12,577 nt of DNA from Ruthenibacterium lactatiformans. Lineage in GTDB: Bacteria > Bacillota > Clostridia > Oscillospirales > Ruminococcaceae. The notes under the pieces are model-generated. The model had not been told where the DNA came from. It searched no databases and saw nothing but the letters and a program-made list of their open reading frames with translations. Shown piece after piece: positions 1 through 6,043 of the stretch (positions within the stretch are counted from its first letter, which is position 1; each line of letters starts with the position of its first letter). Made by a program: the position numbers and the translations under genes. Where the stretch lies: positions 1 to 12,577 of the forward strand of contig NZ_JXXK01000052.1 of assembly GCF_000949455.1 (NCBI RefSeq), read 5' to 3'.

Positions 1-1
1 T

Positions 2-211
2 TGCTCGGCGCTGCTGACGACGACCATGGGCATGATGGAAGAAGTTGTGAAAAAGGCCGAGGAAGCGGGCATCCGCGACAAGGTGAAGATCATGGTTGGC
101 GGTGCGCCTGTCACCGAGGCTTTCTGTGAGCAGATCGGCGCGGACAAATACACCGCCGACGCCGCCAGCGCCGCCGACGCCGCCGTCGCTCTCTGCCGCG
201 CCTCCGCATGA
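2..211 (+). CDS. Corrinoid (B12-binding) methyltransferase carrier protein, C-terminal part
   Basis: This is the last 69 codons of a gene that begins before the window. The reading frame is open from base 2 to the TGA at 209-211. The visible residues match the end of the cobalamin-binding Rossmann domain of MtaC/MtbC/MttC-type corrinoid proteins: a SALLTTTM segment, a helix, the strand KVKIMVGGAPV, then ADKYTADAASA and a short alanine-rich final helix. These proteins carry the methyl group on cobalt between a substrate methyltransferase and an acceptor methyltransferase in the cytoplasm. The DxHxxG cobalt-ligand motif and the N-terminal helical cap lie outside the window and cannot be checked. 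A gene for a MtaA-like methyltransferase follows after 43 bases on the same strand, so the two are probably cotranscribed. The methyl donor cannot be told from this fragment. Confidence 0.9.
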   Translation, partial: CSALLTTTMGMMEEVVKKAEEAGIRDKVKIMVGGAPVTEAFCEQIGADKYTADAASAADAAVALCRASA

Positions 212-254
212 ACGGGGAAGGCCGAAACTCAGAAAACAGAAAAGAGGCAGGCGA

Positions 255-1283
255 ATGAAAAGAGACATGAAACGCTGGCTGGAAGAGCTGCGCGGCGCTC
301 CTGTTAAAAAGGCGATGCCCGTGCTTTCTTTCCCGGCCATCCAGCTTATGGGAATCAGCGTGCGGGAGCTGATCTCCAGCAGCGACGCCCAGGCGCGCGG
401 AATGCATCTCGTGGCCCAGCGCACAGACGCGGCCGCGAGCGTGAGCCTGATGGATCTTTCCGTGGAGGCCGAATGCTTCGGTTCCGCAATCCGCGTTTCG
501 GACGAGGAAGTTCCCACCGTTGTGGGCAGCATCGTTTCCACCGAAGAAGAAGCACGCGCGCTGGCCGTCCCTCCCGTGGGCGCCGGGCGCACCGGGTTAT
601 ACATCGAGGCCATTGAAAAAGCGGTCGGCCTGATCACCGACCGCCCCGTGTTCGCCGGCGTTATCGGGCCATTCTCACTGGCCGCACGTCTGCTGGACGT
701 GACCGAGATCATGATCTATTGCTACGAAGAACCGGACATGGTCCACGTCCTGCTGGAAAAGGCCACACAGTTCATCACGGAATATTGCAAAGCCTACAAA
801 GAAGCAGGCGCGAACGGCGTCGTCATCGCAGAGCCCGTGGCCGGGCTGCTCTCGCCCGCTCTTTCGGCAGAATTCTCCGGCCCTTATGTCAAGCAGATCG
901 TGGATGCTGTTCAGGACGATTCGTTCCTCGTCATCTATCACAACTGCGGCAACAGCACCATCCAGATGATCGATTCCATTCTGGAAACCGGCTCCGCCGC
1001 TTATCATTTCGGCAACGCCATTGATATGGCCGAAATGATGACCCATATTCCGGCCGGCACGGTGGCTATGGGCAACGTGGACCCCGCCGGGGAGTTCCGG
1101 AACGGCACGCCGGAATCCATTCGTGCCGCCACGCTTGGCGTGATGGACGCATGCTGCAAGTATCCCAACTTTGTGATCTCCTCCGGCTGCGATATCCCGC
1201 CGCTCTCCCGCTGGGAAAACATCGACGCGTTTTTCGCCGCCGTGAATGAATTTTACGCCGGTACTGCCGCAGGCCGCGGCTGA
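255..1283 (+). CDS. MtaA/UroD-family corrinoid methyltransferase
   Basis: This 342-residue protein has the uroporphyrinogen-decarboxylase fold used by cobalamin methyltransferases of the MtaA/MtbA/CmuA type. Such enzymes use a zinc-bound thiolate or activated substrate to move methyl groups to or from a corrinoid protein. The zinc motif is visible as H229-N-C231 (in YHNCGN) and C312 (in SSGCDIPP), which is the HxC...C pattern of the family. True heme-pathway HemE enzymes lack it. I chose the ATG at 255 because GAGG at 244-247 sits 7 bases upstream. The same frame is open further left, but there it runs through the upstream corrinoid gene. The length is normal for the family. The neighbours (corrinoid protein before, DUF2284 and RACE after) fit a methyltransferase system. 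Whether it acts on the growth substrate or on the methyl acceptor is not visible. Confidence 0.9.
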   Translation: MKRDMKRWLEELRGAPVKKAMPVLSFPAIQLMGISVRELISSSDAQARGMHLVAQRTDAAASVSLMDLSVEAECFGSAIRVSDEEVPTVVGSIVSTEEEARALAVPPVGAGRTGLYIEAIEKAVGLITDRPVFAGVIGPFSLAARLLDVTEIMIYCYEEPDMVHVLLEKATQFITEYCKAYKEAGANGVVIAEPVAGLLSPALSAEFSGPYVKQIVDAVQDDSFLVIYHNCGNSTIQMIDSILETGSAAYHFGNAIDMAEMMTHIPAGTVAMGNVDPAGEFRNGTPESIRAATLGVMDACCKYPNFVISSGCDIPPLSRWENIDAFFAAVNEFYAGTAAGRG

Positions 1284-1312
1284 ACCGGGCCTTAAAACAA
1301 GGATGTGATGAA

Positions 1313-1861
1313 ATGGATTACTCCGCACTGGCCGAGCAGGTGCGCGGGTTGGGCGCCTATAAGGCAGGCGTGGTCGATTTGCAGGATGTCCGCTTCGACC
1401 GCGCGTTCCGCGCAATGTGCGAAACGAACGCCTGCGGCAACTACGGAAAATGCTGGATGTGCCCGCCGGACGCCGGGGATATCGATGCGCTGATGAACGA
1501 AGCCCAAAGCTACCAAAAAGCGCTTGTATACCAAACGGTGGGGAAGCTGGAGGACAGCTATGATTTTGAGGGCATGATGGAGGCGGCGCGGCTGCACAAC
1601 GAGCTTTCGCGGGCACTTGCCAAATGGTTCGCCACGCTGCCTTTCGCCAAAAAGCTGCATCTGGGTGCGGGCGGCTGCCACATGTGTGGGGTGTGCGCCA
1701 AACGCACGAATGAACCCTGCCGGCATCCGGAGCTTGCGATGCCCTCTCTGGAGACTTACGGCATCGACGTCTCAGAGCTTGCCGCCTCCAGCGGCATGAA
1801 GTACATCAACGGGCAGAACACCGTAACTTATTTCGGCGCGCTGCTGTTCTGCGAGGCATGA
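1313..1861 (+). CDS. DUF2284 cysteine-rich metal-binding protein
   Basis: This 182-residue protein belongs to the DUF2284 family of predicted metal-binding proteins, whose biochemical role is not established. Two cysteine clusters are visible. The first is C36, C41, C47 and C50 (ending CWMCPP). The second is C122-x2-C125-x2-C128-x7-C136 (GCHMCGVC then PCRHP), followed by PSLETYGIDV. Eight cysteines in two groups of four suggest two iron-sulfur clusters, although zinc is possible. There is no signal peptide or membrane segment, so it should be cytoplasmic. The start at 1313 follows AAGGATG at 1299-1305. The gene sits 29 bases after the methyltransferase and just before the RACE gene. That position suggests electron transfer or metal handling for corrinoid reactivation, which is inference from context only. 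Confidence 0.85.
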   Translation: MDYSALAEQVRGLGAYKAGVVDLQDVRFDRAFRAMCETNACGNYGKCWMCPPDAGDIDALMNEAQSYQKALVYQTVGKLEDSYDFEGMMEAARLHNELSRALAKWFATLPFAKKLHLGAGGCHMCGVCAKRTNEPCRHPELAMPSLETYGIDVSELAASSGMKYINGQNTVTYFGALLFCEA

Positions 1862-1886
1862 GCGCCGGCGGGCGGCAGTCAACTGT

Positions 1887-1893
1887 GGGAGGG
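1887..1893 (+). promoter_or_regulatory. Shine-Dalgarno site that sets a TTG start for the RACE gene
   Basis: The sequence GGGAGGG lies 7 bases before an in-frame TTG at 1900. The alternative ATG at 1858 overlaps the end of the previous gene and has only GAGG one base away, which is too close. Starting at the TTG also removes a glycine-rich leader (GGRQSTVGGNA) and leaves a protein that opens directly into the ferredoxin fold. Confidence 0.7.
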
Positions 1894-1899
1894 AACGCT

Positions 1900-3393
1900 T
1901 TGGCAAAAGTGAGCGTCAACGGAACACACCTTGAAGCGCAGATGGGTGCGCTGCTGAGCAGCGTCATTCTGCCGCACCATGCACTGGAAATGCCCTGCGC
2001 CGGATACGGCCGCTGCGGCAAGTGCCGCGTCGTCGCCCACGGCGCGCTGAGCGCCCTTTCAGACGCAGAGCGGGAACACCTTTCCCCACAGGATATCTCC
2101 CGGGGCGTGCGTCTGGCCTGCTGTGCCCGTGTGGAGGGCGACTGCACGGTAACGCTGGAGGGTGCTGCCGCCAGCCAGATCCGTTTGGCCGGCGAGATGC
2201 CGGATTTTGTGCATGACCCAATCTTTTCCGTCTGCGGAGCCGCAGTGGATATCGGCACGACTACGCTGGCGTCCTGCCTGTACGGGCCGGACGGTACGCT
2301 GCTGGCCCAGGCCAGCGCGCCGAATCCGCAGGCGGGCTGGGGCGCCGACGTCATCTCCCGCATCGAGGCCGCACTGCACGGCAGCGGCGATGCGCTGGCC
2401 GCCTCCGTGCGCGCCGGTGTGCGGGCACTGGTGTTGGAAATGGCCGCTTCAGCGCATATCTCCGCTGAAGCAGTGGACGCGCTGGTCATCACAGGGAACA
2501 CCGCGATGCTGTACCTGCTCACGCAGACAGACCCGGACTGTCTTTCCCATGCCCCGTTCGCCGCTTCCCGCCTGTTTGGAGAAACGCTTGCGGCTGGGGA
2601 GCTTGGCCTGCCCTGCCTCCATGCGCATGTATATCTGCCCCGCTGTATGTCCGCTTTTGTGGGTGCGGACATCACCACGGCGTTGCTGGCCAGCGGCATC
2701 TGCTCCAAGCCGGACACCCGCATGCTGGTGGATATTGGAACCAACGGCGAGATCGCTCTTTGGCATCGCGGGCAGCTTTCCTGCTGCTCCACGGCCGCCG
2801 GGCCCGCCTTTGAGGGGGCCGGACTTTCCATGGGGATGGCCGGAAAGACGGGCGCAGTGGATCACGTCCGCGTACAGGACGGCGCACTGCAGGCCCACGT
2901 CATTGGGGGCGGCGCGCCGAAAGGGATCTGCGGCAGCGGCGTCATCGACTCGCTTGCCTGCCTGCTGGAGCTGGAGCAGCTGGACGAGACCGGGCTTCTG
3001 GAGCAGGACCCTGCGCCCGTTGCGCCGCCTGTATGCCTGACGCAGAAAGACGTCCGCATGGTACAGCTTGCCAAAAGCGCCATCTGCGCCGGGCTTCGCA
3101 CGCTGCTGCGCGTGGAAGGGCTTTGCGGGGCGGACGCCGCCGAGCTGGCCGTCGCGGGCGGCTTCGGCAGCTATCTGGATGTAAACAGCGCGGGCCGCAT
3201 CGGCCTTCTGCCCGAAGAACTCGTTCCCCGTGTGCGCGTGCTGGGAAACGCGGCCTTGAGCGGCGCGGCCATGCTTTTGCTGAACAGGGGCTTTATCCCC
3301 CACAGCGAGGCCCTGGCTGCCGGAGCGAGGACGGTGGACCTTTCCACCAGCGCGGAATTCATGAACGCCTATACCGAAGGTATGTTTTTCTGA
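1900..3393 (+). CDS. RACE protein: ATP-dependent reductive activator of corrinoid enzymes
   Basis: This 497-residue protein repairs corrinoid proteins that slip to inactive Co(II). It uses ATP hydrolysis to drive a low-potential electron onto the cofactor. The N-terminal 2Fe-2S ferredoxin domain shows C33-x5-C39-x2-C42 (CAGYGRCGKC) and C74 (RLACCA). The ASKHA-type ATPase region (formerly DUF4445) shows VDIGTTT at 116-122, VDIGTNGE at 277-284 and VAGGFGSYLD at 418-427, the expected phosphate and adenosine motifs. Domain order and length fit the bacterial RACE type rather than archaeal RamA, which carries C-terminal 4Fe-4S clusters. The start is taken as TTG at 1900. An ATG at 1858, overlapping the stop of the DUF2284 gene, would add 14 residues. 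It is the last gene of the corrinoid operon, and its partner is presumably the corrinoid protein at the left edge. Confidence 0.93.
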   Translation: MAKVSVNGTHLEAQMGALLSSVILPHHALEMPCAGYGRCGKCRVVAHGALSALSDAEREHLSPQDISRGVRLACCARVEGDCTVTLEGAAASQIRLAGEMPDFVHDPIFSVCGAAVDIGTTTLASCLYGPDGTLLAQASAPNPQAGWGADVISRIEAALHGSGDALAASVRAGVRALVLEMAASAHISAEAVDALVITGNTAMLYLLTQTDPDCLSHAPFAASRLFGETLAAGELGLPCLHAHVYLPRCMSAFVGADITTALLASGICSKPDTRMLVDIGTNGEIALWHRGQLSCCSTAAGPAFEGAGLSMGMAGKTGAVDHVRVQDGALQAHVIGGGAPKGICGSGVIDSLACLLELEQLDETGLLEQDPAPVAPPVCLTQKDVRMVQLAKSAICAGLRTLLRVEGLCGADAAELAVAGGFGSYLDVNSAGRIGLLPEELVPRVRVLGNAALSGAAMLLLNRGFIPHSEALAAGARTVDLSTSAEFMNAYTEGMFF

Positions 3394-3408
3394 CGCTCCC
3401 AAAGGGGC

Positions 3409-3437
3409 TTGCAAAAAACGTGCCTGTCCTGTACACT
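3409..3437 (+). promoter_or_regulatory. Probable sigma-70-type promoter of the riboswitch-controlled transport unit
   Basis: A -35-like TTGCAA (3409-3414) and a -10-like TACACT (3432-3437) are separated by exactly 17 bases. They lie in the gap after the RACE gene and just before the cobalamin riboswitch. The transcript would start near 3444, directly ahead of the aptamer. Each box matches consensus at four of six bases, so this is a position-supported prediction. Confidence 0.5.
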
Positions 3438-3439
3438 GT

Positions 3440-3565
3440 AGCATATACAATTGCATATTGCGCCGCGCATTTCCGGGGAAGCGGGTGAAACTCCCGCGCG
3501 GTCCCGCCACCGTATTGGGCTTTGCCCTCAGCCGGGGTACCGGGCACGGCGCTGTTCTCACGATT
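3440..3565 (+). promoter_or_regulatory. Cobalamin riboswitch (adenosylcobalamin-type aptamer)
   Basis: The conserved core is clear: GGGGAAGCGGGTGAAACTCC followed by CGCGCGGTCCCGCCACCGT, spanning about 3475-3513. Hairpin GCGGG/CCCGC (3481-3485 with 3493-3497) is intact. An outer helix GCGCCG/CGGCGC pairs 3460-3465 with 3547-3552. A degenerate B12-box follows (CTCAGCCGGGGTACCGGGCAC). When cobalamin is bound, this RNA class usually turns off downstream genes. Here a strong terminator about 40 bases later gives transcriptional control. The genes controlled are a DUF4430 protein and an ECF S component, so the unit should be a corrinoid uptake system repressed when B12 is plentiful. The exact 5' boundary is approximate. 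Confidence 0.88.
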
Positions 3566-3598
3566 TACGATGGATGGATCGTGCGCGTCTGTTTTGTC

Positions 3599-3643
3599 AA
3601 AAAAGCCGCGCTCCCGGTCCGGGAGGCGCGGCTTTTTATTTTT
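3599..3643 (+). terminator. Intrinsic terminator acting as riboswitch expression platform
   Basis: A strong stem GCCGCGC-TCCC / GGGA-g-GCGCGGC (3605-3614 with 3621-3632) is flanked by an A-run and followed by TTTTTATTTTT. It lies between the cobalamin aptamer and the first gene it controls, only 7 bases before that gene's AGGAGG site. It is therefore a regulated leader terminator and not the end of the upstream operon. CCGGG at 3540-3544, in the B12-box region, could pair with CCCGG at 3613-3617 as an antiterminator when ligand is absent. Confidence 0.9.
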
Positions 3644-3664
3644 GCTTTCAGGAGGAATTGAAAC

Positions 3665-4063
3665 ATGTCTGCACAAAAGAAAAAAACGCTGATCATCGTC
3701 TGCGCCGCGGTCGTTCTTGTGGCCGCAATGCTGGCGGTATGGTTTGCCTTTGGCCCGAAGGGTACCGCCGGGCAGAAGGCCGTCGGCGTAACCGTCGTAT
3801 ACGCCGACGCGACCACCGATGAATTCAGCTTCTCTACCGACGCGGAATTTCTGCGCCAGGCACTGGAGGAGCAGAAGCTTGTCGAAGGCGAAGAATCCCA
3901 ATACGGTCTGTATGTAAAAACAGTCAACGGCGTGACGGCCGACGAGGCCAAAGAGGAGTGGTGGTGCTTCACGAAGGACGGCGAGGATGTGATGACCGGC
4001 GTTGACTCCACCCCGGTCGCGGACGGCGACCACTTTGAGATCACGCTGAAAACCGGCTACTGA
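3665..4063 (+). CDS. Membrane-anchored DUF4430 (transcobalamin-like) protein
   Basis: This 132-residue protein has a short basic N-terminus (SAQKKK), a hydrophobic segment at about residues 8-29, and an extracytoplasmic DUF4430 domain. That domain is related to the C-terminal domain of transcobalamin and intrinsic factor. The typical end of the domain is visible: EEWWCFTKDGEDVM, then VDSTPVADGDHFEITL. No lipobox cysteine is seen, so it is probably a signal-anchored protein rather than a lipoprotein. AGGAGG at 3650-3655 precedes the ATG by 9 bases. Control by the upstream cobalamin riboswitch and near-overlap with an ECF S component suggest that it binds or presents corrinoids at the cell surface for uptake. 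Direct cobalamin binding is inferred, not shown. Confidence 0.87.
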   Translation: MSAQKKKTLIIVCAAVVLVAAMLAVWFAFGPKGTAGQKAVGVTVVYADATTDEFSFSTDAEFLRQALEEQKLVEGEESQYGLYVKTVNGVTADEAKEEWWCFTKDGEDVMTGVDSTPVADGDHFEITLKTGY

Positions 4064-4064
4064 G

Positions 4065-4568
4065 ATGGGCAAGACGCGCAGCCTTGTTACCGCCGCGTTC
4101 CTCGCGGCGGTGCTGGTGGCTTCTAAATTCGCGCTGGACGGCCTGCCCAATATCGAGCTGGTGAGCCTGCTGGTCATCCTGTACACGCTGGAATATCCGC
4201 GGCTGGCCGTGCCCGCCGTTTATACCTATGTCTTTGTGTACGGCCTGCTCAACGGCTTTGGCATCTGGTGGTTCCCGCAGCTGTATATTTGGGCGGTGCT
4301 GATGCTGTTCGCCCGGCTGATGCGTCAAAACCGCTCTGTGCTGCTCTGGGCCCTGCTGAGCGGGCTGTTTGGCCTTTGCTACGGCGCGCTGTACGCTGTT
4401 TCCTACGCGGTGATGAACGGCGGCATTGCCGCGGGCGTTGCCTGGTGGGTAACAGGCATCCCATTCGACCTGCTGCACGGCGCGGGCAATTTTGTTGTGG
4501 CGCTGCTGCTTTATAAACCGCTGCGCTATTGCCTGCAGCGTACAAAGCAGCTTGGGCCGCAGGCATAA
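4065..4568 (+). CDS. ECF transporter S component, probably for cobalamin or a corrinoid
   Basis: This 167-residue, very hydrophobic protein has about six predicted membrane segments. It carries the S-component signature GIPFDLLHGAGNFVVALLLY near its C-terminus. S components bind a vitamin in the membrane and dock onto a shared energizing module (EcfA, EcfA' and EcfT). None of those module genes is in this window, so this would be a group II system with the module encoded elsewhere. The ATG lies one base after the stop of the DUF4430 gene, so translation is likely coupled. Specificity for cobalamin or a precursor is inferred from the upstream riboswitch. The sequence resembles the CblT/CbrT kind of B12-regulated S component, but I cannot separate these by eye. 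Confidence 0.88.
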   Translation: MGKTRSLVTAAFLAAVLVASKFALDGLPNIELVSLLVILYTLEYPRLAVPAVYTYVFVYGLLNGFGIWWFPQLYIWAVLMLFARLMRQNRSVLLWALLSGLFGLCYGALYAVSYAVMNGGIAAGVAWWVTGIPFDLLHGAGNFVVALLLYKPLRYCLQRTKQLGPQA

Positions 4569-4580
4569 ACTGTATTATAT

Positions 4581-4617
4581 AAAAAGCAGACGGAGCTTTC
4601 AGCTCCGTCTGCTTTTT
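4581..4617. terminator. Bidirectional intrinsic terminator between convergent genes
   Basis: A perfect 17-bp inverted repeat (4581-4597 with 4601-4617) has a three-base TTC loop. Its outer bases are A5 on one side and T5 on the other, so it gives a U-tract in both directions. It ends the plus-strand uptake unit 13 bases after its last stop. It can also end the minus-strand regulator gene, whose stop lies 11 bases away. Confidence 0.95.
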
Positions 4618-4627
4618 GTTCCTTCCG

Positions 4628-5893
4628 TCAGTCCTTCCGGGAGACCAGTATTTTTTCCCGGTATTCCCGCGGCAGCATCCCCGCCACACGTTTGAACACC
4701 TTTGTGAAATAACTCTGATCCTCATACCCCACAGCCAGGGAAATATCCGTCATGCGCAGCTCGCGGCGGCGCAAAAGTTCCTTCGCCTTGTTCACGCGCA
4801 CGCGGTTGAGGTACTCGTTGAATGTCACGCCCGTCTCCTGCTTGAAAATGCGGCTCAGGTAAGCCGGAGAAAGATACACCATCCGGGCGGTGTCCTCCAG
4901 CGTGATGCGCTCTTTGTAATTGGCGCTGATGTACTGTGTACACCGGTGGATGATGTTGGCGTGCTTGGCGTCCGAAAAGCGGAACAGGTCGTCCATAAAG
5001 TGGTTCACCACGCCTGCAAGCCACAGGCAGAGCGAATCAATGGTGGTGAATGCGCCGATCCTGTAACGGTATTCATGACTCAGCCGCATCGTGTGCTCTG
5101 CGTCCGCGCCGTTCTCGATGGCTGTCCGGGAAATCAGCACCAGCAGCTCATACAGACGGGATTTCACAAGCTCCATATCCCCGCCGTCCACGAACAGGAT
5201 CGCACCCAGCAGCTCGTTCAAAAGACGGCGCGCGCCGTCGCGGTCCTTCCGGGCCACGCACTGCAGCAACACATGCTCCTTTTCAAACGGATAGGGCGGC
5301 GGCGCTTCCTCTTGCTTAAGCTCCAGGATATAGGAAGTGATCTGCCCCTGCAGCTCCTCTGAATGGCCCGACTCCATCATTCTGTTTTCCGCCGAAACAT
5401 TGTTCATAAACCCAACGGCCATGAACAAAAGCACCGAAAGCTGCGTCACCCGTTCTGTCGGCACAAAGGGAATATTCTCCAGCACCTGCACCGCGGCCTG
5501 TTTCTGTGCCTCTGTGAGGCGGACATTTTCCGTCAGCTCGCAGGCGATAAAATCCTGTTTTTCTACCATAATGAACGGGCCGACCGTGATTTTCGCCTCG
5601 GCGCCGCCTTCGCCCAGAATCGGAGAGACAAAGCATGTGAGCCCCATCGGACAAAAATAGATATACTTGCCGCCGAAGCGCTCGGCCTCCGTCATACCGT
5701 AGATATGCGCCTGCACGCACCGGTCGTGAGAGGCGCCTGCGGCGGCGCACATGCCGCAGCTCTCGCAGCCGTACCCGTATTCATCAAAAGCCCTGCCGGT
5801 TTTGTCGGACAGCGTGCAGCCCAGACCTGTGGATTGGGAAAAGGCCTTTGCACATTCCCGCGCCAGCCTGCGGTCGAATTGCTCGTATTCCAT
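4628..5893 (-). CDS. AraC-family transcriptional regulator with PocR sensory domain
   Basis: This 421-residue regulator has a PocR-type ligand-binding domain at about residues 5-185. It contains the cysteine series C43, C46, C49, C59, C81 and C87 and the segment CPMGLTCFVSPI. A variable linker follows, then an AraC double helix-turn-helix domain at about 315-415 (TLEDTARMVYLSPAYLSRIFK, then VGYEDQSYFTKVFKR). PocR domains sense small metabolites such as glycols in B12-dependent pathways, and such regulators often sit beside corrinoid methyltransferase genes. I chose the ATG at 5893 rather than the upstream one at 5998 because a good promoter lies between them. GGCGGG precedes the chosen start. 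The gene stands alone between the two operons, so it may activate one or both. The ligand is unknown. Confidence 0.93.
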   Translation of the reverse strand: MEYEQFDRRLARECAKAFSQSTGLGCTLSDKTGRAFDEYGYGCESCGMCAAAGASHDRCVQAHIYGMTEAERFGGKYIYFCPMGLTCFVSPILGEGGAEAKITVGPFIMVEKQDFIACELTENVRLTEAQKQAAVQVLENIPFVPTERVTQLSVLLFMAVGFMNNVSAENRMMESGHSEELQGQITSYILELKQEEAPPPYPFEKEHVLLQCVARKDRDGARRLLNELLGAILFVDGGDMELVKSRLYELLVLISRTAIENGADAEHTMRLSHEYRYRIGAFTTIDSLCLWLAGVVNHFMDDLFRFSDAKHANIIHRCTQYISANYKERITLEDTARMVYLSPAYLSRIFKQETGVTFNEYLNRVRVNKAKELLRRRELRMTDISLAVGYEDQSYFTKVFKRVAGMLPREYREKILVSRKD

Positions 5894-5935
5894 CTGCGTT
5901 CCCGCCTTTCCCCGTGCGCTGCTTTTCTCTCCTTT

Positions 5936-5964
5936 ATCATACAATTTTTCGTTTGGAACATCAA
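5936..5964 (-). promoter_or_regulatory. Promoter of the PocR/AraC regulator gene
   Basis: On the minus strand, TTGATG (5959-5964) and TATGAT (5936-5941) are separated by exactly 17 bases. The -10 box matches consensus at five of six bases. Transcription would begin near 5929, leaving a leader of about 36 bases before the ATG at 5893. This shows that the in-frame ATG at 5998 is upstream of the transcript start. Confidence 0.65.
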
Positions 5965-5976
5965 CAACATTAAAGC

Positions 5977-6009
5977 AAAAAAATCCCAAAGGCAGCATTT
6001 ACCGGCTGC
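5977..6009 (-). terminator. Weak candidate terminator of the minus-strand operon
   Basis: On the minus strand a 5-bp stem GCAGC/GCTGC (6005-6009 with 5992-5996) has an 8-base loop. After eight more bases comes a run of seven Ts (5977-5983). It lies about 35 bases past the last gene of the operon, where a terminator is expected. The stem is short and not adjacent to the T-run, so read-through into the regulator gene is possible. Confidence 0.3.
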
Positions 6010-6043
6010 GCCGCATCCGCTTTATACGGTATGAGCCGCCGTT

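Noticed and set aside
156..190. GCCGCC/GACGCC repeated run
   Set aside because: It encodes the alanine-rich last helix of the corrinoid protein (DAASAADAAVAL) and is codon-bias low complexity rather than a functional DNA repeat.
255..1283. HemE (heme biosynthetic uroporphyrinogen decarboxylase)
   Set aside because: The HxC...C zinc motif and the corrinoid/RACE neighbours indicate a methyltransferase, and no other heme genes are nearby.
1806..2831. Minus-strand open frame of 341 codons opposite the RACE gene
   Set aside because: The Ser/Ala/Arg-rich translation shows no motif, while the plus strand carries ferredoxin and ATPase motifs.
3393..3408. Possible terminator right after the RACE stop
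   Set aside because: CCC-AAA-GGG pairs for only three or four bases and no T-run follows, so no terminator could be supported there.
3458..3661. Small open frame within the cobalamin riboswitch and its terminator
   Set aside because: The bases are explained by the conserved aptamer and the terminator stem, and the frame has no ribosome site.
4616..5362. Plus-strand open frame of 248 codons opposite the AraC regulator
   Set aside because: It overlaps the bidirectional terminator, has no good ribosome site and shows no domain.
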